From the NCBI GenBank assembly GCA_022036555.1, contig CM039128.1:25800719-25864718 (forward strand): 64,000 nt of DNA, in the 5' to 3' direction. Below the pieces are notes generated by a model that had not been told where the DNA came from, ran no database searches, and saw nothing but the letters and a program-made list of their open reading frames with translations. Both the position numbers and the translations under genes were made by a program. Numbering within the stretch: position 1 is the first letter of the stretch; each line of letters starts with the position of its first letter. The DNA is from Microstegium vimineum. Its lineage: Eukaryota > Streptophyta > Magnoliopsida > Poales > Poaceae. Positions 32,613-43,379 of the stretch are shown in pieces.

Positions 32613-33973
32613 AGCTATGCATTCCAGCTAGCTCCGTTCGTTTGTTGTTGCTTCAGGAAGCGCATGGAGGTGGCTTGATGGGACATTTTGGAGCAAAGAA
32701 GACAGAGGACATACTTGCTGGTCATTTCTTTTGGCCAAAGATGAGGAGAGATGTGGAGAGATTTGTTTCTTGTTGCACGACTTGTCAAAAGGCGGAGTCG
32801 CGATTAAATCCACACGGTTTGTATATGCCTCTACCTGTTCCTAATGCTCATTGGGAAGATATTTCTATGGATTTTGTTTTGGGATTGCCAAGGACTAGGA
32901 AGGGTCGTGATAGTGTTTTTGTGGTTGTGGATAGATTTTCTAAGATGGCACACTTTATACCTTGTCATAAAACTGATGATGCTACACATATTGCTGATTT
33001 GTTCTTTCGAGAAGTTGTTCGTTTGCATGGTGTGCCAAATACAATTGTTTCTGATCGAGATGCTAAATTTTTTAGCCATTTTTGGAGAACTTTATGGGCT
33101 AAATTAGGGACTAAGCTTTTATTTTCTACCACATGTCATCCCCAAACTGATGGTCAAACTGAAGTTGTGAATAGAACTTTGTCTACTATGTTAAGGGCTG
33201 TTTTAAAGAAGAATATTAAGATGTGGGAAAATTGTTTGCCTCATATTGAGTTTGCTTATAATCGTTCATTGCATTCTACTACAAAGATGTGCCCATTTGA
33301 GGTTGTTTATGGCTTGTTACCACGTGCTCCTATTGATTTAATGCCTCTACCAACTTCTGAAAAATTGAATTTTGATGCTAAGAAACGTGCTGAGTTGATG
33401 TTAAAATTGCATGAAACAACTAAAGAAAACATAGAGCGCATGAATGCTAAGTATAAGCTTGCTGGTGATAAAGGTAGAAGGAAATTGATCTTTGAACCTG
33501 GTGATTTGGTTTGGTTGCATTTGAGAAAGGATCGGTTTCCTAAATTGAGAAAATCTAAATTGTTGCCTAGAGCTGATGGACCATTTAAAGTGCTAACACG
33601 AATTAATGAGAATGTATATAAGCTTGATCTTCCTGTAGCTTTTGGGGTTAGTCCCACATTTAACATTGCAAATTTGAAACCATATTTGGGAGAGGAAGAT
33701 GAGCTTGAGTCGAGGACGACTCAAATGCAAGAAGGGGAGGATGATGAGGACATCAACACAACAATACAATCTCCAGCACCACTTGGTCCTATTACTCGTG
33801 CTCGTGCCCGTGAACTCAACCATCAAGTAAGTTCATTCTTAAACTCTAGTCCATTATATTTATACAATGGAGACACGTGCGCTCTTGTTTTGCTTAGGAA
33901 CGATGGGGAGGATCATCAGGGCAAGGGATGGGCACCGACTGGATTTGGACTGCAGGACAGCGCCAACTTGTGA
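32613..33973 (+). pseudogene. Element E integrase (chromoviral) running into the 3' LTR
   Basis: The open frame resumes after the TRIM unit at KLCIPASSVRLLLLQEAHGG. It keeps H-H-C-C (EAHGGGLMGHFG, CTTCQKAE), Asp in SMDFVLG, Asp in VSDRDAKF and Glu in GQTEVVNR. A GPF...P.FN.ANLKPY C-terminal segment follows, and the last 77 codons lie inside the 3' LTR to a TGA at 33971-33973. The integrase catalytic core looks intact, but the 5' part of pol is gone and the upstream open frame reads through TRIM sequence, so this is a truncated gene. Confidence 0.85.
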
Positions 33974-34649
33974 TGGATGCCACGACTACATACGGACTCC
34001 GATTGGGGCGTTCTAGCACTTTTTGGAAAGCTTATCAAGTATACATTCCAACGGATCTAGAAGCATGGCTATATCTTATCAGATGCGTCTAAAGTCATCG
34101 TTTTTGTACCGAGACCTTTTCTGTCCAACGATGCTGCGTCACCTTATTTTGGGCCGATGGCCCATCTATCAAGTTGGGTCCATTAGGGACGTGTCCTAGG
34201 GTTGGAGAACGACCCCAACACCCTTGTGGTTGTTCTCTCAACAGGTTATAAGTACTTAGAGCCGCCGTAAATAGATTAGGTTTTGTTTCGTCGAGTTAGC
34301 TATTGCTACCGCCTTTCAGCACGCGTGTTGGATCAACCGTCCGTCTGATTGTCATCAGAACCTCACCATATTGTGTTCTCAGATTGAAACCTTCATATTC
34401 ATCTTGCAATTGAGTGCTTGTTCATCTTGTTCTTGCTGGTTCTTCGATTGCTTGCAGGACGGGAGCCCTAGTGGCTGGTTGTCGCGCCGCAAGATCACGG
34501 CAGCCATCTGAGGTGGTGTATCAGTTGCTAAGGTGCAGCGTCCTTTGACGGTTGTGGTCGAGCCGTGAACGTCATCTCCATCCATCAATCGAGTTATCCA
34601 CCAACTCTCATCGAAAGATCGGACTGCGAACCCTACGGGTCGCTCTCCA
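33742..34649 (+). repeat. Element E 3' LTR
   Basis: 908 bp starting TGATGAGGACATCAACAC. It overlaps the last 232 bp of the integrase frame and ends near CGCTCTCCA, with scattered substitutions relative to the 5' copy. Confidence 0.83.
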
Positions 34650-36362
34650 CCACTGGTTATGCTCAACCAATTCACAAATCACTACAATCGTGTTTCCCTT
34701 TGATATATCATACACCTTATTGCACTGTTTGATCATGATATGTTCCAAAGTACATATTGACATATCCAATCCTTTTTGTTCTGATGGACATGATTATGTT
34801 AATCCCAACTCCACCTTGATCTTTTTAATCCAATCCTTTCCATGTGTACCTTCCAATTCTAACATCTTTTGATCGTGGCTCCCGTTTTGGTTAGTATTTT
34901 TGCGCTCATACATTAGTAGTAGAAGCCCTACCTTTTCAAAACCTTTATGTATGTTGTTTTAATGCTTGTTCAAGTTGTTTGCCACCGTTAGAAGTGGAGC
35001 TATGCAAGGATGATCCAACAGAAGGAAAAGTTCAAGAGTTTGGAAAGCTTTTTGGAAGGCAAGTATAGCCTATGGTTTCCTTGTTACCTAGCAACTCATC
35101 AATTCACTTGTAATACATATGCATGTGTCTATTTTACTCAAACCCTAGAGATATACTTAGAAATACTTGTACCACATCCTTGATACCTATGAGGGTTGAA
35201 ACATGATAAGTTTATTGTATAGTTATGCTACGCTCAACTCACTATATGAACTTGGATAATGGAAGGTTGGAACCTGTGATCAAAATATAATGATAACTTT
35301 TAAATTGACTAGAAGGGGGCTAGAGATGCATTATTTTCCCTTATGCTCCAGTACCTCTCCATAAGGTTTATTTTTGGGACAGACAACCCAGGAAGTCCGT
35401 ACAACCTTGAGGATCACATGGCTCTGATCTTAGTCGTAAAACTAGTTTGCTCTAGCCTGTTAGTGGTTACCAACTCGTGGCGCAAGAGGGGCGCTTCGGT
35501 TTAAGGATGGTTTTCTTGCTTGTCTTGATGTGGCTTGGAGGCTACAGTCTTTTTAGAGAGCCGTCTCGAAGGGGGGGCCCATTTGCCTAAGTGGAAACCT
35601 CGCGGCTACTAACTTGTTAGAGTGGCTAGTGTAAGACTTCGTAGTGAACCCTGTCGGCTTACCTTGGTAGTGAGCTAAGAGGTTTGCAATCTCGGGCAAA
35701 AGGGTAACACGACTCAAGGGTAACGTTGTACAAACTCTGCAGAGTTCTAAAATCTATCATGATAGTCGTGCTCACGGATACGAGCGGTCTGGATCTTTCC
35801 AATTATATTACCTGTTTTTACAATGAAATGGAGATGATGACGACGAGATGGAATAATGATGTTAACTGAAATTTTGATGCTAGATGCTTAATCATGGGAA
35901 AGGGTTAAACTTATGTTTTTATATGTTATGTACTTAATAAAACTTGACCAACTAAAATTGCTTATCGCTTAAAGCCCGTGTCAGCCTTTTGAGCTTGCAT
36001 CCCCATAGTTATACTTGCTGAGCATGGTGAGCTGACGCTTGTTGTCACCACCTTTGTATAAAAATCCCGGATGGGTACCAGATGATGTTTCAAGTGAAGA
36101 GTTTCTTTTGGAGTTCCAAGAGAGCTAGACGAGTTTTCCTCCAGTCAACCGTCCCTGTGGAGTATGGAGGCCCAAAGACAGAAGTCTAAGAATAGTTTCC
36201 GCGATGCTTTGATATAGATGTAAGTCTTTTTGTAACTATGTTTCGATATATAATAAAGCATTATATTTGATAATCTCCATTTTGTTACTATATGTGGCAT
36301 GTGGACATCCTAGGCACACATATGGTTAGCATTCGGTATTCTTCGGAAAACCGGGTGTTACA

Positions 36363-37774
36363 GGATTTGAGGGTACCTGGTCTGGGTCTCAGATAGTACC
36401 TCGGTGATGAAGTACACCAGTCGCTAGACCTTTAACGTGTGTCCCTCCTCCCTTTCGACGACGATGATGGAGCTTACCACCTGGGTGGTGGCGGCTAGGT
36501 ATAGGAGAAGGTCCTCGCGCGGCGTTGGCGGAACGAGGATGGGTGCGCTTGTGAGGATCACCTTGAGCTTGTCCAGGGCCTCCTACGCCTCGGGGGTCCA
36601 GGTAAAGTGTTCGGCCTTCTTGAGAAGTCGGTAAAGGGGGAGGCCTCGTTCGCCGAGGCGCGAGATGAAACGGCTCAAAGACGCGAGGCATCCCATGACC
36701 CGCTGCACCCCCTTCACGTTGCGACTTGCCGCCATAGCTGCGATGGCGGAGATTTTATCGGGGTTGACCTCGATGCCACGCTGGGAGACAATGAAGCTGA
36801 GAAGCATGCCGCGCGGCACCCCGAACACGCACTTCTCAGGGTTGAGCTTGACGCGCTTGAGTCTCATGGCCCCGAACGCTGTCTCGAGGTCTGCGACCAT
36901 GGTTTCCGTCTGTTTCGACTTCACCATGATATCGTCCACATATGCCTCAACGGTCGTGCCGATGAGCTTCCCAAAAACCGAGCGCATGCACCGCTGGTAC
37001 GTGGCTCCCGCATTTCTGAGTCCAAATGGCATAGTGACGTAGCAGAAAGAGCCAAACGGCATGATGAAAGATGTCGCAAGCTGATCGGACTCTTTCATCT
37101 GAATTTGGTGGTAACCGGAGTATGCGTCGAGGAACGAAAGTGTTTCGCACCCCAAGGTGGAATCGACGATTTGATCGATACGCGGCAGAGGGTACGGGTC
37201 CTTGCCGCATGCCTTATTCAAGTTGGTGTAATCTACGCACATTCTCCATTTTTCGCTCTTCTTCTTAACTAGCACTGGATTAGATAACCACTCGGGATGG
37301 AATACCTCTTTGATGAATCCAGCCGTCAGAAGTTTGCAGAGATCCTCCCGATGGCCCGTCGCCTCTCCTCGTTGAAACGGCGCAGGCGCTGCTTCACCGG
37401 CTGGGCTACAGATTGAATCATCAAAGCGTGCTCAACCACGTCTCTCGGTATGCCCGGGATGTCTGCCGGGCTCCATGCGAACATATCGCCATTTGCGCGG
37501 AGAAAGTTGACAAGAGCTGATTCCTGCTCCGGATCCAGGGAGGCGCTGATGCGCAACACTCGGTCGTCCGTCGCGGACGGGTCGAGGAAGATTTCTTTTA
37601 CCCCTTCTAGGGGGGTGAAGTTTCCCGCGCCCTTAGAGTCGACTCTCTCGTTGCTCGCAGCCTCGGCTGCCGCCACCAGTTCCGAAATCGTGCCGTGGCC
37701 ATCGCTTTCTCGCAATTGTCCACGTCACACTAGTACGCCTCCGCAAGCTCAGAGGCGACCGTGATGACCCCGTG
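36363..37774 (-). pseudogene. Element B reverse transcriptase and RNase H
   Basis: The pre-RT linker is open at 37715-37326 and ends in a frameshift at RRAIGR. RT is open from 37275 to 36583 with all blocks: VDYTNLNKAC, FLDAYSGYHQI, MPFGLRNAG and YVDD near 36930. Connection and RNase H continue to 36376 (LLLYLAATTQ, then VYFITEVLSETQTRYPQ), with two stops. LTR D splits the RNase H immediately afterwards, and the TRIM interrupts the upstream side at 37775. Confidence 0.88.
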
Positions 37775-38387
37775 TGATGAGGACATCCTCCATTATTACC
37801 CGTTGACAAAGACGCAACAAATAATGGGCCAAGTGGCCCAGTTGTAGTCGGGCGGCGACCGTGTGAGCCTCTGAATAATCCCACCTTGCTTAGCTTGGGA
37901 GGAGGAAGCCATCTTAAAAGGGAGAGTAACCCTTCCCCTATCAGACTAGTCTTTTAGGGAGGTTGGGCCTTTCTCCGAGTGGGTGTGCCTAAGAACTGTT
38001 GGGGTCGGGCAACCTCAATTTATCGGGCATCGGCCAACCCTACCTGGGCCGGATGTATCATTTGGTATCAGAGCTGGGCCCTTGTTTAAGGGGGTGGGAA
38101 TGATGAGGACATCCTCCATTATTACCCGTTGACAAAGACGCAACAAATAATGGGCCAAGTGGCCCAGTTGTAGTCGGGCGGCGAACGTGTGAGCCTCTGA
38201 ATAATCCCACCTTGCTTAGCTTGGGAGGAGGAAGCCACCTTAAAAGGGAGAGCCACCCTTCCCTTATCAGACTAGTCTTTTAGGGAGAGTGGGCCTTTCT
38301 CCGAGTGGGTGTGCCTAAGAACTGTTGGGGTCCGGGCAACCTCAATTTATCGGGCCTCGGCCAACCCTACCTGGGCCGGATGTATCA
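37775..38387. mobile_element. TRIM element, 613 bp, with a 40-bp interior
   Basis: Two LTRs of 286 and 287 bp (37775-38060 and 38101-38387) begin TGATGAGGACATCC and end GGATGTATCA. They flank 40 bp and are bracketed by a perfect CCGTG duplication (37770-37774, 38388-38392). The element cannot encode anything and must be moved by proteins of another element. It inserted between protease and RT of B. A second copy of the unit is in element E. Confidence 0.92.
38061..38100 (+). other. Complete TRIM interior: PBS and PPT only
   Basis: TGGTATCAGAGC (38063-38074) is the initiator-Met PBS. AAGGGGGTGGGAA (38088-38100) is the PPT against the second LTR. Between them CCCTT-GTTT-AAGGG can form a short hairpin overlapping the PPT. 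Confidence 0.88.
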
Positions 38388-39010
38388 CCGTGAGGCCCTG
38401 GCATTTTTAGCTTGAGGTATGTGTAGTTTGGAATGGCCATGAACTTCGCGTAGCACGGCCTTCCCAACACCGCGTGGCAGGGCGCGCGGTAGTGAGCGAC
38501 CTCGAAGGTGAGGAGCTCAGTTCGGAAATTATTCGATTCCTCAAACGTCACGGGTAAGTCAACCTGCCCGAGGGGTATGGAAGGTTTCCCGGGGACGATC
38601 CCATGGAAAGCGACCCCCTCCAGCAGACGAAGTTTTTTCCGGGGTACCTTTAGGGCCTTGAAGGCGTTGTAGAAGATGATGTTGAGGTCGCTGCCCCCAT
38701 CCATTAGAACCTTGGTGAAGCGTACGCCCCTATGATCAGGTCCACGATGAGTGGATAGCGTCCCGGATGGGTGATATGTTTCGGGTGGTCGCTTTGCCCG
38801 AACGTGATGTCGGTCTCCGATTAGTCGAGGAAGACAGGGGCCGTCAGGACGGCCACGAAGACCTCGCGCCGCTCCTGCTCCTGCCGACACTTGTGGTATC
38901 CGGCCCCTAAATCGCCGAAGATCATGAGGCATTTGTCCTCAGGGGGGAAAAGTTGTCGCGACCCCTCCCCTCGTTTTCGATGATTGAGAGACATCTAGCC
39001 ATCTTGTCGC
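38388..39010 (-). pseudogene. Element B protease with pre-protease segment
   Basis: The frame from 38732 down reads VLMDGGSDLN (retropepsin DGG), then LRLLEGVAFHG and AVLGRPCYAKFMAIPNYTYLKLKMPGP, the end of the Tat protease. The preceding segment (38960-38740; ERREVFVAV, SDHPKHI, GRYPLIVDLIIG) is in another frame and has a stop near 38822. The enzyme would cut Gag-Pol. The corresponding region is the one deleted in element C. Confidence 0.82.
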
Positions 39011-39774
39011 ACTGCTGAAGAGTGTGTCTGACCGGCATGCTGTGGTATGGGCATGGCTTGGTGAGGATGACGTCGTACTCGCCTCCCTTCCTCCCGCCGT
39101 GGGGAGAAAAGGGGGCCCGTGATTCGCCGATGCGACCGCGTCGCTGCAGCCGCGTCTCGGCCTGCGCCTTGCCTTGCCGGAAAGGAAGGTCCCGTCGGTC
39201 ACCTTCCCATCCGGCGTATAGGTTGCGACAACGCTAGGGGGGTGCCTGCAGACTGGCCGTCACCGTCCTTTCTCGGGTCGCCGGCCTGCGCCACCGGGCC
39301 TTCCGAGGCTCAGCCGTCGGGGGTCTGGGGACCGCGGGTTGCCCCGCGGCGTGAGCGTCGGAGCTCCCGTTTCGTGTACGGGTGTGTTGCGCCCAGAAAA
39401 GAGCGGCTGTCCTCCCGCGAGCTGCGCCGCCGTGTTGGCGAACATGAAGCAGAGGTTGTGCAGGGACACCTGAGTTGGTTGGGGTCCCTTGAGAGTGTCG
39501 AGCTAGCGTTCGAACGGAAAATGATCGGCCCGCGGGATGACAGCCCGACGAGCGGCTTGTTCCCCGGAGGGAGCCAGGTGGAGGTGGGCCATAAACGCGG
39601 GTGATGGCATCCATGGCTACCTCAGAGGGTGCCATAGGGCGACGGAGAGCCAGGTCGGCCCCCTGCCCGTGGCACTGGAAGTCCAGGCTACCAAAACGAA
39701 CAATGGAGCCCTGAGCGAAATCAACGCGGCGATCAACCATCTGAAACTCAAAAATACGGGTGACACGCAAAGGT
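39011..39774 (-). pseudogene. Element B gag remnant
   Basis: Just inside the PBS the minus strand reads an N-terminal leader with RFGSLDFQCHGQG, similar to WFGSLEFMSLGHG in element C. It is open from 39788 to 39234. The next readable piece (39202-38939) already lies next to the protease. The capsid core seen in C at 8664-9300 is absent, so roughly 0.6-1 kb has been deleted. A structural protein cannot be made. Confidence 0.65.
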
Positions 39775-39792
39775 CCCCTACTTGGCACGCCA
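39775..39792 (-). other. Element B primer-binding site
   Basis: The minus strand reads GTTGGCGTGCCAAGTAGGGG directly after the 5' LTR, parallel to the C element. The tRNA is not assigned. Confidence 0.7.
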
Positions 39793-40127
39793 ACTGTCGG
39801 TGTCTAAAATGGCGGGGTCTAGACGGCCAACAAGTAAATTTCTAAGTGTGTCGGAGTTCGGATGATTACGCTCGGAGAACACAGAGGTTTATACTGGTTC
39901 GGGCACGAACTCCCTACGTCCAGTGTGTTGCGGGGTCGTATTACCGAGCGTGGAGAGCTCATAGATGGGAGCTACAAGCTTTGGTGAGAGAGGGAAGCGC
40001 CTTCCCAGGTCTCGTGCGTATGAGGTTCTTAGTTCTGGAGTGTGCTCGCGTGTGTGCGAGTTTGAGTGTGTGTGAATGAATGTTCAAATGTCGAGAGAGC
40101 CCCAGATTGGGGGTCCATTCTCTCCCT

Positions 40128-40133
40128 TTATAC
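40128..40133 (-). promoter_or_regulatory. TATA box of element B LTR promoter
   Basis: The minus strand reads CGTATAAAGGGAGAG. It lies downstream (in the direction of B transcription) of the 59-bp repeat array by about 480 bp, so the array is in U3. Confidence 0.65.
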
Positions 40134-40614
40134 GTAGGGAGAGATGGAGGAGTACAGTAGAGAGACGAGGAGTGAACGTGAGCCTGGCTTGGGCTGTTGC
40201 CGATGGGGTGCTTTGTCTTTATTCTGTCTTCCTTCTTGACGAAGATTGCGCCAGTAGACACATGTCCGGGTCATGTTCGTCCTTGTCGTGCTGTAGCCAT
40301 GCGTGTTGTGACCGAGAACCCTGTTGTTCCCTTACCTAGGCATGGGTTGGAGTTGGTCGCACAGGACCGAGCACCCCCACATTCCGTCATACAGGGCTGA
40401 TGGCGCCCTAATCCCTGTTGAAGTGTTCGTTGGAGGCATGGCGCGGGTGTGTGCGCAAAAGTCGCCGGTTAGGTAGCACAGGACCTTGTACCGCAGGGTA
40501 AACAGGGGTCCGCAAGACGACTCATGCCCTGAGCCCCATCCCTAAGGACGGAGGGTACTGTGGACCTTTTGACTATATGGACTAGGGTGTATGGCGGCGA
40601 GATCCCTGAAGGAG

Positions 40615-41310
40615 AGGGACGTCACGGGTGATATCTCCCTGGCTCGGGCGAGGTGGAAGAGCCCTCGAGGGTTGATGATGTCACGGATGACGCCACCTCG
40701 GCTCGGGCGAGGCGGAAGAGCCCCTAAGGGTTGATGACGTCACGGATGACGCCACCTTGTCTCGGGCGAGGCAGAAGAGCCCCCAAGGGTTGATGATGTC
40801 ACGGATGATGCCACCTTTGCTCGGGTGAGGCAAAAAAGCCTCCGAGGGTTGATGACGTCACGGATGAGGCCACCTTGGCTCGGGCGAGGCGGAAGAGCCC
40901 CGAGGGTTGATGACATCACAGATGATGCCACCTTGGCTCGGGCGAGGCGGAAAAGTCTCCGAGGGTTGATGATGTCACGGATGACGCTACCTCAGCTTGG
41001 GCGAGGCGTAAGAGCCCCTGAGGGTTGATGAAGTCACCTTGGCTCGGGCGAGGCGGAAGAGCCTCCGAGGGTTGATGACGTCACGGATGACGCCACCTTG
41101 GCTCGGGCGAGGCGGAAGAGCCCCCGAGGGTTGATGACGTCACGGATGACGCCACCTTGGCTCGGGCGAGGCGGAAGAGCCCCCGAGGGTTGATGACGTC
41201 ACGGATGATACCACCTTGGCTCGAGCGAGGCGGAAAAGCCTCCGAGGGTTGATGACGTCACGGATGACGCCACCTCAGCTCGGGCGAGGCGGAAGAGCCC
41301 CCATGGGTTG
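40615..41310. repeat. 59-bp tandem array with as-1-like TGACG pairs in B 5' LTR
   Basis: About 12 units, one of them shortened near 41023-41064. Four carry the exact TGACGTCACGGATGACG. Most variants are C-to-T or G-to-A at the CpG (TGATGT, TGACAT), as expected from decay of methylated cytosine. Confidence 0.92.
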
Positions 41311-41370
41311 ATTTTGTTTTTGTGAAGTCTGGTAAATTGGGTACCCTATTTCTAGATATCTGACACCTTC

Positions 41371-43315
41371 TTACTCCAAGTTTTTCTAGGTTCGAAAGCT
41401 TTAACTTCCTGATCGGCAACTCTCTGCATGAGGTGGCTCAAGCTTTCAAACTCCTGAGATGCATATTTGTCTTTGATGTGTGGCAGCAACCCCTGGAAAG
41501 CCAAATCTGCCAATTGCCGATCATCAAGCAGCCTTTGGACTTGTTTTTCACGTCTCGCAGCCTTTGGATGAAGCTTTCTACTGATTCATCATTACGCTGC
41601 TTTAATTTGACCATATCGGTAATCCTTTTCTCATGTACGCCAGAAAAAAAGTATTTGTAAAATTGCTTCTGTAGATCGGCCCAAATGATCACAGAATTCG
41701 GCGGCAGTGAAATGAACCAGATAAACGCCGATCCAGATAATGACGACGAAAATAATCTCACCCTCAGTTCATCTCTGTTGGCTGCTTCTCCACATTGGAT
41801 AATGAAGCAGTTGATGTGCTCCATCGTCGATGTATCATCTTGGCCAGAAAATTTTGTGAAATTCGGCACCTTGTACCGATTCGGGAGAGAAATCAAATCA
41901 TACGCCTGAGGGTACGACGTCCGATAAGAGTATGTATTAACTTTGGGCTTGATGTCGAATTGCTCTTTCATCACTTCGACAATCTTATCGGTCCAGTATG
42001 CATCTTGATCCTGCCGATGCACTGGCTGGATGTTGATCGGCTAGACTGACTGATACACTCCCTCTTGTCTCTGTGGTAAATAAGACGGACCAACTGATGC
42101 AGCGCGCAGCACCACCTCGCTGAATGTTATGCATCGGCTGATTTGCCGATAGATAACCTTGAACTCCCACTGGAGTGTATTGCGACATCATATTTATCGG
42201 CTGATACGCCAATGTATCATTCTGAACGTTCGTTGGGTGATGTGCCAACGTAAGATTCACCGGCTGGCATGCCGATGCATCATTATAGAGACCCGACGGT
42301 AAGTGGCATTGTTGCGCCCCTGCTACTTGACGTCCAGGTTATACCATGTGTTGCTGAACCGGTGCTTGAACAGTCCATCCAGGATTGTAAGTCATCGCAT
42401 ATGACTCGCCGATAGCCGATAGTTACCTGGCGCTTGTTGCCCCTGCACCCTGGAATAATCAGCAAACTGGCTACCTTGGTTTGTTGGTATTCGAGTTTGA
42501 GGATTCATCACCACCATGGGATGATTTACAGCTGTCATACCTTGTTGCACCGGTAAAAAACTTGCCGATGGTTGCGCATAAGATTCTTTGGATGCCACCA
42601 TCTGAAGATTTCCTGACTGCAACTACACGGTTGGAGAAGATGTAGCGTAATGCGTTATGGGGATCATCGGTTGTACAGACACCGCTAATTCGATGGGGAC
42701 CTTCCCTGCTGCATTATTATCTTTGATCAATTTAGAATCGACGGACGGACTTGGAGGCATACCGTATCCCCACCAGCTGGCGGGAGTTAGTTGACTCTTT
42801 ACTGCAGGTCTTGACATTCCCGATGCTATCGAATCCGTGCTTAACTGAGTAATGCTTGCAGGGCTCGATCTTGGTGGCGTAGCTTCATCGGCGGATGGAT
42901 TCACAAGTTGGGAAGATACCACTGGGGTCGCCGATGGAGTTGTAGTAGATGCCAATCTAGGTTGATGATATGCTGGACCAACATATTGGGGTGTCTGCCC
43001 TTCTTTGAAAGATTGCATAACAACATTGTACACAATATTGGACAACACATTGGAGTGGCTAATCAATGCATGATTTAGTGCAGTATTAACGATCTCTTGC
43101 AACTCACCAGGATTGGCGTCGAAAGTGACCTGTCGCGGCAACGACGGATCTTGCTTCTGGATGGCTTCGCCGCTCCTGCTTAGGATGAATGACTTCAGAT
43201 ACAACTGCTTGTACTCCTCCATAGCCTGCTCCATAATCTGCTTTTGATCATCTTTCAGATCTGCCTCAAAGACTTCAATGATATTCCTCGGATTGACATT
43301 AGCAGTATCACCCAT
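41371..43315 (-). pseudogene. Element A gag, N-terminal and capsid portion
   Basis: An ATG at 43315 opens MGDTANVNPRN, followed by a helical segment and a Pro/Gln/Ser-rich region (42960-42050) with repeated YxPVxVQ and QPMH phrases. The capsid core is at 42022-41540: FTKFSGQDDTSTMEHIN and FIWFISLPPNSV belong to the plant retrotransposon gag family. Frame changes occur near 42622, 42260 and 41535. Gag continues at 5661 across B. The full protein would be over 1000 residues, long for gag; the extra length is the low-complexity region. Confidence 0.85.
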
Positions 43316-43355
43316 AATTGTAATGGGTAAAACTTGACAAAAAGATGTGTTTAGT

Positions 43356-43373
43356 GTCCCACCGGGTGTGCCA
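43356..43373 (-). other. Element A primer-binding site
   Basis: The minus strand reads TGGCACACCCGGTGGGAC a few bases after the 5' LTR. The same site is in G (near 54156) and I (59086-59103). The tRNA is not assigned. Confidence 0.7.
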
Positions 43374-43379
43374 AAAAGG

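Larger units (their letters stand above)
31368..34649 (+). mobile_element. Element E: internally deleted CRM-like chromovirus carrying a TRIM unit
   Basis: Two 907-908 bp LTRs start TGATGAGGACATC at 31368 and 33742 and flank only 1467 bp. Flanks are CCACC (31363-31367) and CCACT (34650-34654). Inside are a PBS, one complete TRIM unit, and the integrase end of pol. Gag, protease, RT and RNase H are missing. The integrase frame runs into the 3' LTR, a known property of CRM-clade elements; the clade call is inference. Confidence 0.8.
29004..36362 (+). repeat. Solo LTR D, about 4.1 kb, split by element E
   Basis: TGTCACAACCC at 29004 and GGGTGTTACA ending at 36362, flanked by GTATT (28999-29003) and GGATT (36363-36367). 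B RNase H reads through once it is removed. Without E it is about 4.08 kb. A pyrimidine-rich stretch with TTTATATCCC near 30158 could be its promoter, and AATAAAGC near 36251 a polyadenylation signal, giving plus orientation. I find no gag or pol. Size and termini resemble LTRs of Del/Tekay-type chromoviruses, but that is inference. Confidence 0.7.
5662..41365 (-). mobile_element. Element B: Tat-lineage Ty3/gypsy retrotransposon inserted in A gag
   Basis: Boundaries are TGTCGG at 5662 and TATCTGACA ending at 41365. Flanking five-base repeats CTTTC (5657-5661) and CCTTC (41366-41370) differ by one base, and the A gag frame resumes across them. On the minus strand the order is 5' LTR (39795-41365), PBS, gag remnant, protease, RT, RNase H, archaeal-type RNase H, integrase (ending 25304), a 2.7-kb spacer, PPT and 3' LTR (5662-22599, split by C). 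Later insertions are C, F, D with E inside, and a TRIM. Most of the capsid part of gag is missing and several frames are broken. Confidence 0.9.
39795..41365 (-). repeat. Element B 5' LTR
   Basis: 1571 bp, intact in one piece, TGTCGGTGTC to ATATCTGACA. It contains the TATA box at 40128-40133 and the as-1-like array at 40615-41310. It is the reference for recognising the split 3' LTR. Confidence 0.95.
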
